DNA of 8,214 nt from Desulfocapsa sulfexigens (GCA_015661935.1 DQVD01000109.1:1-8214); one strand, 5' to 3'; positions 1 through 8,073 are shown, numbered from the stretch's first letter. Notes: generated by a model from the sequence alone, not told the origin. A program made the numbers and translations.

Positions 1-1026
1 CAGGTACTTGAGTTTAATCCGGAACTGATTTCAGTTGCTGATCCGGACGATGCTACAAGGCTAAGTGAAAAGCTCCCCCTGGAATTCAGATCTAGGGTGC
101 GATACGGAAGTGCCGGCAGTCAGGAGGTAGCAACACTTGATTCTGCTGACATGACAATATCTGCAATTGTTGGTGCGGCTGGTCTTCTGCCAACGCTTGC
201 TGCCATTGAAGCCGGCAAAGATATAGGACTTGCCAATAAAGAATCCCTTGTTATGGCAGGTAAACTTGTCATGGATAAATGCAGGGAAAAGGGTGTCAGG
301 CTTCTTCCTGTTGATTCGGAACATAGTGCAATATTTCAGGCTCTGGAAGCGGGACACAAAGATGATGTGGCTAAAATAATTCTTACTGCTTCCGGTGGGC
401 CTTTTAGAGAAAAAAGTCTTAAGGAACTGAAGCAAGTCACTCCGGATCATGCACTTAATCATCCAAACTGGGATATGGGACGAAAAATTTCCATCGACTC
501 TGCAACCCTTATGAATAAAGGCCTTGAAGTTATTGAGGCAAAATGGCTTTTTGATGTATCTGTTGATGCTATTGATGTGGTTGTTCACCCTCAATCCATC
601 GTTCATTCCCTTGTTGAGTTTCAGGACGGTTCAGTGATTGCCCAGCTTGGAATACCTGACATGCGTATTCCAATAGCATATGCCCTTTCGTATCCGAGAC
701 GATTAGCTATGTCTTTTCCAAGGCTTAATCTTGCTCAATGTGCCAGGCTGGAGTTCCAGGAACCGGACTGTAAAAAGTTTCCTGCTTTGTCCCTTGCTTT
801 CAAGGCCATTCGCCAAGGCGGTATTCTTCCGGCAGTACTCAATGCTGCCAATGAAATAGCAGTTGATGCCTTTCTGAATGGAAAAATTCCTTTTCTTGAT
901 ATTGCTGCAACAGTGGCTACAGTAATGGAACAGGTTCAGGAGGGGAGCGAAGATTCCATAGAGGATATTCTTGCTGCCGACAGCGCAGCACGGGATGCTG
1001 CAATTGCATTGACTAATATTTATTAA
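1..1026 (+). CDS. dxr: 1-deoxy-D-xylulose 5-phosphate reductoisomerase (partial, N-terminus outside window)
   Basis: Second enzyme of the MEP pathway: it rearranges and reduces DXP to 2-C-methyl-D-erythritol 4-phosphate with NADPH and a divalent metal in the cytosol. The frame is open from base 1 to the TAA at 1024-1026, giving 341 residues. Aligned to the 398-residue E. coli enzyme, about 45 N-terminal residues, including the GSTGSIG-type NADPH loop, lie upstream. Visible motifs, numbered from base 1: ANKES with K80/E81 (E. coli K125 region), metal ligands D105 and E107 in PVDSEH, SGGPFR, the active-site flap HPNWDMGRK with H154, and MNKGLE with the third metal ligand E176 (E. coli E231). 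The C-terminal ALNAANE segment and helical domain are complete. The loop before SGGPFR is about 10 residues shorter than in E. coli. The gene is intact as far as visible. The family call is near certain. Confidence 0.97.
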   Translation, partial: QVLEFNPELISVADPDDATRLSEKLPLEFRSRVRYGSAGSQEVATLDSADMTISAIVGAAGLLPTLAAIEAGKDIGLANKESLVMAGKLVMDKCREKGVRLLPVDSEHSAIFQALEAGHKDDVAKIILTASGGPFREKSLKELKQVTPDHALNHPNWDMGRKISIDSATLMNKGLEVIEAKWLFDVSVDAIDVVVHPQSIVHSLVEFQDGSVIAQLGIPDMRIPIAYALSYPRRLAMSFPRLNLAQCARLEFQEPDCKKFPALSLAFKAIRQGGILPAVLNAANEIAVDAFLNGKIPFLDIAATVATVMEQVQEGSEDSIEDILAADSAARDAAIALTNIY

Positions 1027-1051
1027 GGGTTTGATGATAAATAACAGGGAA

Positions 1052-1074
1052 TTTTCCAGTTGCGAATTGGAAAG
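1052..1074 (+). other. Stem-loop in the dxr-rseP gap
   Basis: Seen directly: TTTCCAGTT (1053-1061) can pair with AATTGGAAA (1065-1073) around a 3-nt GCG loop, giving nine pairs of which one is G-U; a flanking T1052-G1074 wobble could extend it. No T-run follows, so it does not look like an intrinsic terminator. It lies in the 108 nt between dxr and rseP. A role in mRNA processing or stability, or in partly separating the two genes, is only inference. Apart from TTAATTAATTA near 1104-1114 I see nothing else in the gap, and no good promoter. Confidence 0.4.
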
Positions 1075-1134
1075 CTCAGGATAGTTATCACCGAGTCCTA
1101 AGATTAATTAATTACTGACACCTGTGGGTTTTAT

Positions 1135-2214
1135 ATGAATACTGTTGTTTCGTTTATTGTTTGTTTGGGGATTCTCATTTTTATTCATGAGCTAGGGCAT
1201 TTTCTTTTTGCTAAACTTTTTAAGGTGAGAGTTCTCAAGTTTTCCCTCGGTTTTGGCCCTAAGATATTCAGTAAAACTGTTGGAGAAACAGAATATCAGT
1301 TGAGCGCATTGCCGCTTGGCGGGTACGTGAAAATGTTTGGGGAAAATCCTGATGAACAGGCAGAAGCCGGAAGCATGGAAAAACAAGCTTCCTTTGCCCA
1401 TAAAACGGTGTGGCAGCGATTTTTAATTGTTCTTGCGGGGCCTCTTTTTAATCTCTTATTTAGCCTGGTGCTCTTCTTTTTTGTCTTTTTGTTTATGGGA
1501 TTGCCGGATACTCATGATACCACTAAAGTCGGGCAGGTAACACCAGATTCACCTGCCGCTATGGCCGGTGTGCAGGTGGATGATGTTATCCTTAGCATCA
1601 ATGGACACCCCACCGATGAATGGATGGATGTCCTGAATCTTGTGAAAGATTCCAAAGGTGAGCCACTAAGCTTTTGGGTCGCCCGTGGGGACAGGGAGCT
1701 TGAGCTGGTAGTGACTCCAACCGTGCAACCAGTGAAGAATATTTTCGGAGAAGAGGTCGATCAGCGCTTTATGATTGGTATTGTGAGGGCTGATGAACTC
1801 TTCTATACACCAACCGGGCTTGTGGGGGCTTTTACTGCTGCCTGTCAGCAGACATGGATGTATATCAGTCTCACGGTGCTTGGTTTCGTAAAACTTATTC
1901 AACAGGTTGTTCCGGTATCAGAGCTTGGCGGGCCTATCCTGATTGCGCAAATCGCCGGAAAACAGATGCAGGCCGGCTGGATAAACTTTATCTTTTTTAC
2001 AGGATTGCTCAGTGTGAATCTTGGTATCTTAAATCTCCTGCCTATCCCGGTACTTGATGGCGGCCATCTTATGTTTTTGAGTATTGAGGGCATTCGCCGT
2101 AAACCCATGAGTGAAAAGATGCAGATCTACGCTCAGCAGGTGGGGATTGCATTCCTGGGCATCGCCATGATCTTTGTCTTTTACAATGATATTGCAAGGA
2201 TTTTTGGGTCGTGA
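1135..2214 (+). CDS. rseP: RseP-family site-2 intramembrane zinc metalloprotease
   Basis: Membrane-embedded protease (peptidase family M50) that cuts transmembrane segments of substrates such as anti-sigma factors or remnant signal peptides; its substrate here is unknown. The 359-residue product has the zinc motif HELGH at 18-22 inside the first membrane segment, a conserved LPLGGYVKM stretch near residues 59-67, a second membrane segment at about 96-121 with AGPLFN, one PDZ domain at about 125-195, and the third zinc ligand D308 in LDG (307-309) within the C-terminal membrane pair (about 279-305 and 331-355). One PDZ domain rather than the two of E. coli RseP (450 residues) gives the shorter form common in many bacteria. 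ATG 1135 is the first usable start after in-frame stops; its Shine-Dalgarno is poor (only GTGGG). No anti-sigma gene is in the window. The stop codon overlaps the tsaB start. Confidence 0.95.
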   Translation: MNTVVSFIVCLGILIFIHELGHFLFAKLFKVRVLKFSLGFGPKIFSKTVGETEYQLSALPLGGYVKMFGENPDEQAEAGSMEKQASFAHKTVWQRFLIVLAGPLFNLLFSLVLFFFVFLFMGLPDTHDTTKVGQVTPDSPAAMAGVQVDDVILSINGHPTDEWMDVLNLVKDSKGEPLSFWVARGDRELELVVTPTVQPVKNIFGEEVDQRFMIGIVRADELFYTPTGLVGAFTAACQQTWMYISLTVLGFVKLIQQVVPVSELGGPILIAQIAGKQMQAGWINFIFFTGLLSVNLGILNLLPIPVLDGGHLMFLSIEGIRRKPMSEKMQIYAQQVGIAFLGIAMIFVFYNDIARIFGS

Positions 2215-2933
2215 ACCCTGGAAAACCGCTGGTTTTAGCCATTGATACGTCCACAACATGCAGCAGCGTGGCTCTCACGACTGGGGATGTGTATCAGGGA
2301 GAGCTTGTTGCAACGCTCAGTTTAAACAGTAAGATTACCCATTCCAGACGTTTATTTACTGGCATTGACTGGCTGCTTGGCGAAAATAGTCTTGATCTTG
2401 CAGATATTGACGGGATTGCAGTGGGCCTTGGGCCCGGATCGTTTACAGGCCTACGCATTGCAATGGCAACAGCAAAAGGTCTGGCTGCTGCAATGGCAAA
2501 ACCACTGCTTGGTGTTTCCACGCTAGATTCTCTGGCTCTCAATTGTACTGGAGATAAACCCCTCTGTGCTCTAATCGATGCCAGAAAAAAAGAAGTATAC
2601 AGGCGATGGTATCTACAGGATGAACGAGGTGTATATCGACCTCATGGAAATATTGCAGCTCTTACTCCACGGAATTTGGCCAGGGAAGTCACGGAAACAA
2701 CTCTCTTTGTAGGAGATGGCCTTTTAACTTATGGGGAGCAGATAAAAGAAACCATTGGTGACAGTATGCTCATGGCACCTCGTTCTCTTTACTATCCTTC
2801 TGCAGCAGCCATTGGTTTCTTGTGTTGTGAACTGCTCGAAACTGGTGATATTTTGGATCTTGAATCTGCAACACCTTTGTATATCAGAGCATCTGATGCA
2901 GAGCTCAACCTGGTGAAGAAAAAAAACAATTAA
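2211..2933 (+). CDS. tsaB: tRNA t6A biosynthesis protein TsaB
   Basis: Non-catalytic ASKHA-fold partner of TsaD. With TsaE it supports transfer of threonylcarbamoyl from the TsaC product to A37 of ANN-decoding tRNAs in the cytosol. The 240-residue protein is close to the 231 residues of E. coli TsaB. Visible signatures: the first phosphate-loop-like strand LAIDTST (9-15), HSRRLF near residues 45-50, and the family hallmark GPGSFTGLR at 74-82 followed by a helix ending in AKGLA. The likely start is GTG 2211, which shares GTGA with the rseP stop (4-nt overlap); AAGGA at 2196-2200 sits 10 nt upstream, so coupled translation is likely. TsaD has the same fold but is longer and carries metal-binding histidines not seen here, so TsaB is preferred. 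No rimI, tsaD or tsaE is next to it. Confidence 0.93.
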   Translation: MNPGKPLVLAIDTSTTCSSVALTTGDVYQGELVATLSLNSKITHSRRLFTGIDWLLGENSLDLADIDGIAVGLGPGSFTGLRIAMATAKGLAAAMAKPLLGVSTLDSLALNCTGDKPLCALIDARKKEVYRRWYLQDERGVYRPHGNIAALTPRNLAREVTETTLFVGDGLLTYGEQIKETIGDSMLMAPRSLYYPSAAAIGFLCCELLETGDILDLESATPLYIRASDAELNLVKKKNN

Positions 2934-2986
2934 CCGTGCCGAGCTGGATAAATGCCTTGGGTATTCTGGTAAGTATTTGAGTTTGC

Positions 2987-3015
2987 TTGACATTGTATTC
3001 TTGTTTTTTTAATTA
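2987..3015 (+). promoter_or_regulatory. Possible promoter upstream of ispG (weak)
   Basis: The 108-nt gap between tsaB and ispG contains a perfect -35-like TTGACA at 2987-2992, followed by a T-rich stretch (3004-3010). At 16-17 nt spacing the -10 position reads TTAATT or TAATTA, a poor match to TATAAT, so the promoter is doubtful. Upstream, AATGCC (2951-2956) can pair with GGTATT (2960-2965) in a small hairpin with no T-run directly after it, so no clear terminator separates tsaB from ispG. The ispG ribosome site is good: AAGG at 3031-3034, 7 nt before ATG 3042. Confidence 0.25.
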
Positions 3016-3041
3016 CATCTTTTCTGGAGTAAGGCACTAAA

Positions 3042-4118
3042 ATGATACTTAGAAGACAGACCAGAAAAATTTATGTAGGTAATGTCCCAATTGGCGGCGG
3101 AAGTCCCATTGCTGTGCAGTCCATGACGAACACTGATACCAGGGATATTGAAACCACTGTTGCTCAGATTGAACAATTACAGGATGCAGGATGTGAAATT
3201 ATTCGAGTAGCTGTACTTGATCAGGATGCGGCACTGGCGATTCGTTCCATTAGAGAGGAGATTTGTATCCCACTTATTGCGGATATTCATTTTGATCATA
3301 GACTCGCTGTTGCGGCAATGGAAAATGGAGCACAGGGCATTCGTATTAATCCTGGAAATCTTGGCGGCCCCGAAAAACTGGCAAGAGTTGTTGCTGCAGC
3401 AAAAAGCCACAAAGTCCCTATTCGAGTGGGTGTGAATTCCGGTTCCATTGAAAAGGATCTTCTAAAGGAATTTGGTTACCCAACTTCGGAAAAACCTGCA
3501 GCACTTATTGAAAGTGCTATGAGAAACGTGAGGTTGCTCGAAAAGCAAGGTTTTGAAGAGATAAAAATATCTATTAAATCATCTGACACGTTAACAGCAA
3601 TTAGCGGGTATCAGCAACTATCCAAACTCACCGATTATCCTCTACATCTTGGAGTCACTGAAGCTGGTGGATTAATTGCGGGTACCGTTAAATCAAGTGT
3701 AGCACTTGGCATACTTCTCCATCAGGGAATCGGGGACACCTTTCGTGTCTCCCTTACCCGTGATCCGGTTGAAGAAATCCGGGTTTGCTTCGAACTTTTG
3801 CGTGCACTCAAGATCAGAGAACGCGGTCCTGAATTAATATCATGCCCGACCTGCGGTAGAACCCGGATAGATCTTTTTTCCATTGCAGAAAAAGTAGAAC
3901 GCTACGTACAGACCATGAAGACACAGATTAAGGTGGCTGTTATGGGATGTGTTGTGAATGGCCCAGGTGAAGCAAAAGAGGCGGATATTGGGCTGGCTGG
4001 TGGTAATGGGGTCGGGATTATTTTTAAAAAAGGCAAGTTATATAAAAAGGTTAAAGAAGAAGATCTGCTGGAAACATTTCTGGCAGAGCTGAAAAAAATT
4101 GAAGGTTTAGAAAAATGA
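3042..4118 (+). CDS. ispG: 4-hydroxy-3-methylbut-2-en-1-yl diphosphate synthase (IspG/GcpE)
   Basis: Penultimate MEP-pathway enzyme: it reductively opens 2-C-methyl-D-erythritol 2,4-cyclodiphosphate to HMBPP using a [4Fe-4S] cluster and electrons from ferredoxin or flavodoxin. The 358 residues match the short two-domain bacterial form (E. coli 372). The N-terminal TIM-barrel part starts with the typical RRQTRKIYVGNVPIGG and VQSMTNTDT and contains RINPGNLGG. The C-terminal cluster domain has C268 and C271 (CPTC), C303 in MGCVVNGPGE and the cluster/active-site glutamate E310; their spacing equals E. coli C270, C273, C305 and E312. ATG 3042 fits the conserved N-terminus and has a Shine-Dalgarno 7 nt upstream. 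The stop overlaps the proS start as ATGA. It is functionally paired with dxr at the start of the window, though rseP and tsaB lie between them. The protein looks intact. Confidence 0.97.
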   Translation: MILRRQTRKIYVGNVPIGGGSPIAVQSMTNTDTRDIETTVAQIEQLQDAGCEIIRVAVLDQDAALAIRSIREEICIPLIADIHFDHRLAVAAMENGAQGIRINPGNLGGPEKLARVVAAAKSHKVPIRVGVNSGSIEKDLLKEFGYPTSEKPAALIESAMRNVRLLEKQGFEEIKISIKSSDTLTAISGYQQLSKLTDYPLHLGVTEAGGLIAGTVKSSVALGILLHQGIGDTFRVSLTRDPVEEIRVCFELLRALKIRERGPELISCPTCGRTRIDLFSIAEKVERYVQTMKTQIKVAVMGCVVNGPGEAKEADIGLAGGNGVGIIFKKGKLYKKVKEEDLLETFLAELKKIEGLEK

Positions 4119-5827
4119 GATTTTCCCAATCACTGATTCCCACACTTAAAGAGACTCCCGCAGAGGCAGAGGTCGCAAGTCATCGTCTGCTACTACGTGC
4201 AGGTTTTATACGCAAACTAACAGCTGGTATCTACACTTATTTGCCCCTTGGTTTAGCCGCCATCCGGAAGGTGGAGACAATTGTTCGTGAAGAGATGAAC
4301 CGGGCCGGTGCTCAGGAAATTCTTATGCCGATGGTACAGCCTGCCGATCTTTGGCGTGAAACCGGGCGCTATCAAAAATATGGGCCGGAATTATTACGAT
4401 TTGTTGATCGTCATGAACGTGAGTCCTGTCTTGGCCCAACCCATGAAGAGGTGATCACTGATCTTCTTCGGCGGGAAGTCCGATCGTATCGGGATTTGCC
4501 CCAAAATCTCTATCAGATTCAGACAAAATTCAGGGACGAGATCAGGCCGCGATTTGGTCTGATGCGAGGTCGTGAATTTATTATGAAGGATGCCTATTCC
4601 TTTGATGTTGATGATGTAGCAGCAGCTGAGTCCTATCAAAAGATGTTTGAAGCATATAAACGGATATTTACCCGTTGTGGTTTGGAATTTCGTCCCGTTG
4701 AGGCGGATTCAGGCGCCATCGGAGGAAGCTTTTCCCATGAGTTTATGGTACTTGCTGACACCGGTGAGGATACGTTAGTGATCTGTTCCAGCTGTGATTA
4801 TGCCGCAAATAGTGAAAAAGCTGCAGTGGCAGCACCGGATCCGGATAACAGTCCAATGCTCGATCTTGAAAAAGTAGAAACCCCGGGAAAACGCAAGGTT
4901 CCCGTTGTTTGCGAATTTATGGGAATTAAGCCTCAAGAGCTTGTGAAAACAATGGTTTTTAAGGCAGATGAAGAACCAGTAGCCGTCCTGGTGCGGGGAG
5001 ATCGTGAGGTGCAGGAAGTAAAACTCAAGAACCTTCTTGGTGTTGCTGACGTTGAAATGCTTGATGACAAGGCAGTATTTGATGCCACCGGAGTCCCTAC
5101 AGGATATCTTGGGCCGGTTGGAATAACAATAAAACTTGTTGTTGATCAGGAAGTAGCTGCCATGCGCAACTTTGTAACCGGCGGCAATGAAAAGAATTAC
5201 CATATAAAAAATGTAAATATGGAACGTGATTTTGAGGCTTTTGCTGTGGCTGATCTTCGTCAGATTACAGACTCAGATCCCTGTCCGTCCTGTGGCGCAA
5301 AACTTGGCATGAAAGAAGGAATTGAAGTTGGTCATGTTTTCAAACTGGGAACCGGGTATTCCACGGCCCTGAAAGCAGTTTTTCAGGATAGTAACGGCAA
5401 AGATAAACCCATGGTCATGGGATGCTACGGCATCGGAGTGAGTCGAATAGTGGCTGCTGCCATTGAACAGAATCATGACGAAAATGGGATGATCTTCCCC
5501 ATGCCTCTTGCTCCGATGCAGGTTGTTTTGCTGAATCTTGGACTGAAGGACGAACACATTACAGAAACAGCAGAGTTGCTTTACAGGGAATTGCAGGAGA
5601 AGGGTATTGAAGTTTTACTTGATGATCGTGATGAACGTCCGGGGGTAAAATTTAAAGATGCCGATCTTCTTGGTATTCCCCTGCGAATTACTGTGGGGAA
5701 AAGTCTTACAAAAAATGGGGTTGTGGAGATTCGCCTTCGCTCCGATGGCACAACAGAGGAGCTTGCGCCACAACAGGTGACAGCAAGAATCCTTGAATTA
5801 ATAAACGCTGCAATGAACAATGGATAA
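4115..5827 (+). CDS. proS: Prolyl-tRNA synthetase, bacterial type with editing domain
   Basis: Class II synthetase that activates proline with ATP and charges tRNA-Pro in the cytosol, clearing mischarged Ala-tRNA-Pro. The length of 570 residues matches E. coli (572). The N-terminus (MRFSQSLIPTLKETPAEAE) confirms ATG 4115; AAGG at 4102-4105 lies 9 nt upstream and the start overlaps the ispG stop by 4 nt. Catalytic residues T109 and E111 (GPTHEE) and motif-2 R140 (FRDE) are present, as is motif 3 GCYGIGVSR with R444. The editing insert spans about 224-405 and keeps K278 and H363, the probable equivalents of E. coli K279 and H369. The anticodon-binding domain covers about 475-565. Two cysteine pairs flank the insert, CSSC (C224, C227) and CPSC (C390, C393), which E. 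coli lacks; they could bind a metal (inference). The 3' end overlaps rel by 8 nt. Confidence 0.97.
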   Translation: MRFSQSLIPTLKETPAEAEVASHRLLLRAGFIRKLTAGIYTYLPLGLAAIRKVETIVREEMNRAGAQEILMPMVQPADLWRETGRYQKYGPELLRFVDRHERESCLGPTHEEVITDLLRREVRSYRDLPQNLYQIQTKFRDEIRPRFGLMRGREFIMKDAYSFDVDDVAAAESYQKMFEAYKRIFTRCGLEFRPVEADSGAIGGSFSHEFMVLADTGEDTLVICSSCDYAANSEKAAVAAPDPDNSPMLDLEKVETPGKRKVPVVCEFMGIKPQELVKTMVFKADEEPVAVLVRGDREVQEVKLKNLLGVADVEMLDDKAVFDATGVPTGYLGPVGITIKLVVDQEVAAMRNFVTGGNEKNYHIKNVNMERDFEAFAVADLRQITDSDPCPSCGAKLGMKEGIEVGHVFKLGTGYSTALKAVFQDSNGKDKPMVMGCYGIGVSRIVAAAIEQNHDENGMIFPMPLAPMQVVLLNLGLKDEHITETAELLYRELQEKGIEVLLDDRDERPGVKFKDADLLGIPLRITVGKSLTKNGVVEIRLRSDGTTEELAPQQVTARILELINAAMNNG

Positions 5828-8009
5828 AGAATTCACTGTCATGGCGAATCCGGAAGCTTTAAAAACCCTGACCAGAAGTTATCTGAACGGGATTGATCTC
5901 AGCCCCATTGACAGGGCCTGGGAGCTGGCTGTTTCTGTTCACGCTGATAAAAAACATTTCTCCGGAACGCCCTATCTGGATCACGTCATCCATGTGGCAT
6001 CCACACTTGCGTCCATGCATCTGGATATTGACACCATTGTTTCCGGATTGCTCCATGGTGTTTTAAAAGAAGGGGTGACCTCTACTGATCTGCAGAAAAA
6101 GTTTGGTGACAGTGTTGCCATTATTGTTAATGGTTGTACCCGTATTACCAATGTACATTATAATTCCAAACTGACACATCAGGCGGATAATGTCAGGAAG
6201 ATGTTGCTGGCAATTGCAACGGATGTCAGGGTTTTACTTGTTAAACTGGCAGACAGACTTCAGGATATGTGTCTGCTCGACACTGTAGAACCTGAGCGTC
6301 AAAAGGAGATTTCCCGCGAGACCAGGGATCTCTACGCACCACTTGCGTCACGGCTTGGAATTGAGTGGATGAAGCGGGAGCTTGAAGATCTTGCTTTTCA
6401 GTACCTCTATCCGGATGAATACTTTGATCTGGTCTCAAAACTGGAAAGTTCCATTGAAGAACGGCAGAAGTATGTAGATGAGGTTATTGCCATCTTCCAT
6501 GAGAAGCTTGACGCCAGTAATATTGAACCCACCCGTATTATCGGCAGACCCAAGCATCTCTATTCTATTTATAAAAAACTGCTTGCCCAGAAGATTCCAC
6601 TAGAACTGGTTTACGATAAGGTTGCTTTTCGTATCATTGTGGACACTGTGAAGGAATGCTATGAGGCACTTGGGGTTATTCATGCCAACTGGGCACCTGT
6701 TCCCGGACGCATTAAGGATTTTATCTCGGTTCCCAAGGCCAATAATTACCAATCCATGCACACTACTGTTGTGGGGCCAAGAGAGCATTTTATAGAGATT
6801 CAGATCCGGACAGAACAGATGGACCGTATTGCGCAGGAAGGTGTCGCAGCACATTGGGCCTATAAAGAAGGTCAGAGTGCCTCTGATACTGATGCCAGGC
6901 TGTTCAAAGATTTGAAGAGTCTTGTTAAAACCCTGCAGGAAGTCGAAGATCCGCGGGAATTCCTGGAATCAGTTCGTGGCGAGCTCGATACCCCGGAGGT
7001 GTATGCTTTAACTCCAGCTGGTGAAGTTAAAGAATTCCCCAAAAATGCGAGTCCCATTGATTTTGCCTATGCAATCCATACGGAAGTTGGGGATCATTGT
7101 GTCGGGGCTAAGGTGAATGGAAAGCTTGTTCCTCTAAAGTATTCCATCCAGAATGGTGATATTCTGGAAATTGTGACCTCCAGTAGTCAGCGCCCCCGGA
7201 GGGGATGGCTTGAGTTTGTGAAGACCAGCCGTGCCAGATCCCGGGTACGTTCATGGTTGCGCAGGGCTGACCGGGAGAAAGCGCTCAATCTTGGTCGTGA
7301 GATATGTGAAAAAGAGCTGAAAAAGTATGATTCCACTCTGAAGAAAATGGTCAAAAGTGGTCATGTGAAGCGCCTTTTAAAAGACCTGCGCTGTAACTCT
7401 CTTGAAGATATGCTGGCTAAAGTGGGAAGTGGCGTGATTACTGTTCCACACCTTATTCGAACACTTCAGGCTCCGGAAATTCGTCAGGAAGAAGCAAGTC
7501 AGAAAATCAGCGTTGAAGATTCTGTTGCAGAAAGACAGGCACATCTTGAACATGCCAGGAAACGAGTGAGATCGGGTCCGGCCATTTACATTGATGGCAT
7601 CGACGATATGCTGGTTAAAATCAGCCGTTGTTGTAATCCGGTTCCAGGTGATTCGGTTATGGGGTTTATCACTAGCGGTCGTGGTATCTCAGTACATAAG
7701 GCAGAGTGTGTAAATTTACAGGCAACGGATCCAGAGCGTTGGATTGATGTTGAATGGACGACTACTCAGGAAGCGGGACATAGAGTTGAAATTCAGGTAA
7801 GTGCAGAAAATGGGAAAGGCGTTTTTGCCGCCATTAGTAGTGCTATCAGTACTGATGATGCTAATATTGTAGAAATTTCAGCTCATACCACACCTGCTCA
7901 GACTGCAGATTTTCATATCGTTGTGGAAGTGGAAAATTTGGAGCATCTGCAACTGCTTCTTCAGCATCTTCGCCAGATGAAGCAGGTGATTACTGCGAGA
8001 AGGATATGA
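5820..8009 (+). CDS. rel: RelA/SpoT-family (p)ppGpp synthetase with degenerate HD hydrolase domain
   Basis: Long stringent-response enzyme of 729 residues that transfers pyrophosphate from ATP to GDP/GTP; such proteins act on or near the ribosome. Domain order: HD-type domain (about 30-190), synthetase (about 215-345), TGS (about 392-452), helical linker, zinc-finger region with C604, C605, H626 and C630, and C-terminal ACT (about 655-729). The synthetase looks active: GRPKH (R243, K245), YD with D266, RIKD (297-300), Y310, and E326 in EIQIRT. The HD half keeps H55, H79 and D145, but the essential HD pair is H79-G80, the following ED is K83-E84, the RKSG arginine is H46, and the HNM asparagine is D149. 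By comparison with the Streptococcus Rel structure this predicts loss of ppGpp hydrolysis. ATG 5820 overlaps proS by 8 nt without a clear Shine-Dalgarno; ATG 5841 is an alternative. A strict bifunctional annotation would probably be wrong. Confidence 0.95.
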   Translation: MDKEFTVMANPEALKTLTRSYLNGIDLSPIDRAWELAVSVHADKKHFSGTPYLDHVIHVASTLASMHLDIDTIVSGLLHGVLKEGVTSTDLQKKFGDSVAIIVNGCTRITNVHYNSKLTHQADNVRKMLLAIATDVRVLLVKLADRLQDMCLLDTVEPERQKEISRETRDLYAPLASRLGIEWMKRELEDLAFQYLYPDEYFDLVSKLESSIEERQKYVDEVIAIFHEKLDASNIEPTRIIGRPKHLYSIYKKLLAQKIPLELVYDKVAFRIIVDTVKECYEALGVIHANWAPVPGRIKDFISVPKANNYQSMHTTVVGPREHFIEIQIRTEQMDRIAQEGVAAHWAYKEGQSASDTDARLFKDLKSLVKTLQEVEDPREFLESVRGELDTPEVYALTPAGEVKEFPKNASPIDFAYAIHTEVGDHCVGAKVNGKLVPLKYSIQNGDILEIVTSSSQRPRRGWLEFVKTSRARSRVRSWLRRADREKALNLGREICEKELKKYDSTLKKMVKSGHVKRLLKDLRCNSLEDMLAKVGSGVITVPHLIRTLQAPEIRQEEASQKISVEDSVAERQAHLEHARKRVRSGPAIYIDGIDDMLVKISRCCNPVPGDSVMGFITSGRGISVHKAECVNLQATDPERWIDVEWTTTQEAGHRVEIQVSAENGKGVFAAISSAISTDDANIVEISAHTTPAQTADFHIVVEVENLEHLQLLLQHLRQMKQVITARRI

Positions 8010-8052
8010 TCTTATAATATTCGTGTATAGTGCAGGGTGCTTAGTGTCTTAC

Positions 8053-8073
8053 AGAACAATTTTTTGTTTTTTT
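8053..8073 (+). terminator. Weak AT-rich hairpin with T tail after rel
   Basis: AGAACAA (8053-8059) can pair with TTGTTTT (8064-8070) around a 4-nt T loop, giving seven pairs with one G-U, followed by three more T. It lies 44 nt past the rel stop, where an operon end would be expected. The stem has a single G-C pair, so it is weak as an intrinsic terminator. Confidence 0.3.

Noticed and set aside
97..99. GTG as the start of dxr
   Set aside because: The frame is open back to base 1, and residues encoded upstream continue the Dxr alignment; the true start is about 45 codons before the window.
61..606. Long open frame on the minus strand opposite dxr
   Set aside because: It lies wholly inside the clearly conserved dxr frame, has no recognisable domain, and is the kind of shadow frame expected opposite a coding gene.
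4775..5203. Open frame of 142 codons on the minus strand opposite proS
   Set aside because: It is antisense to the conserved ProRS editing domain and has no family resemblance.
8013..8018. Perfect TATAAT just after rel as a promoter
   Set aside because: The -35 position 17 nt upstream, inside the end of rel, matches TTGACA poorly and no extended -10 TG is present.
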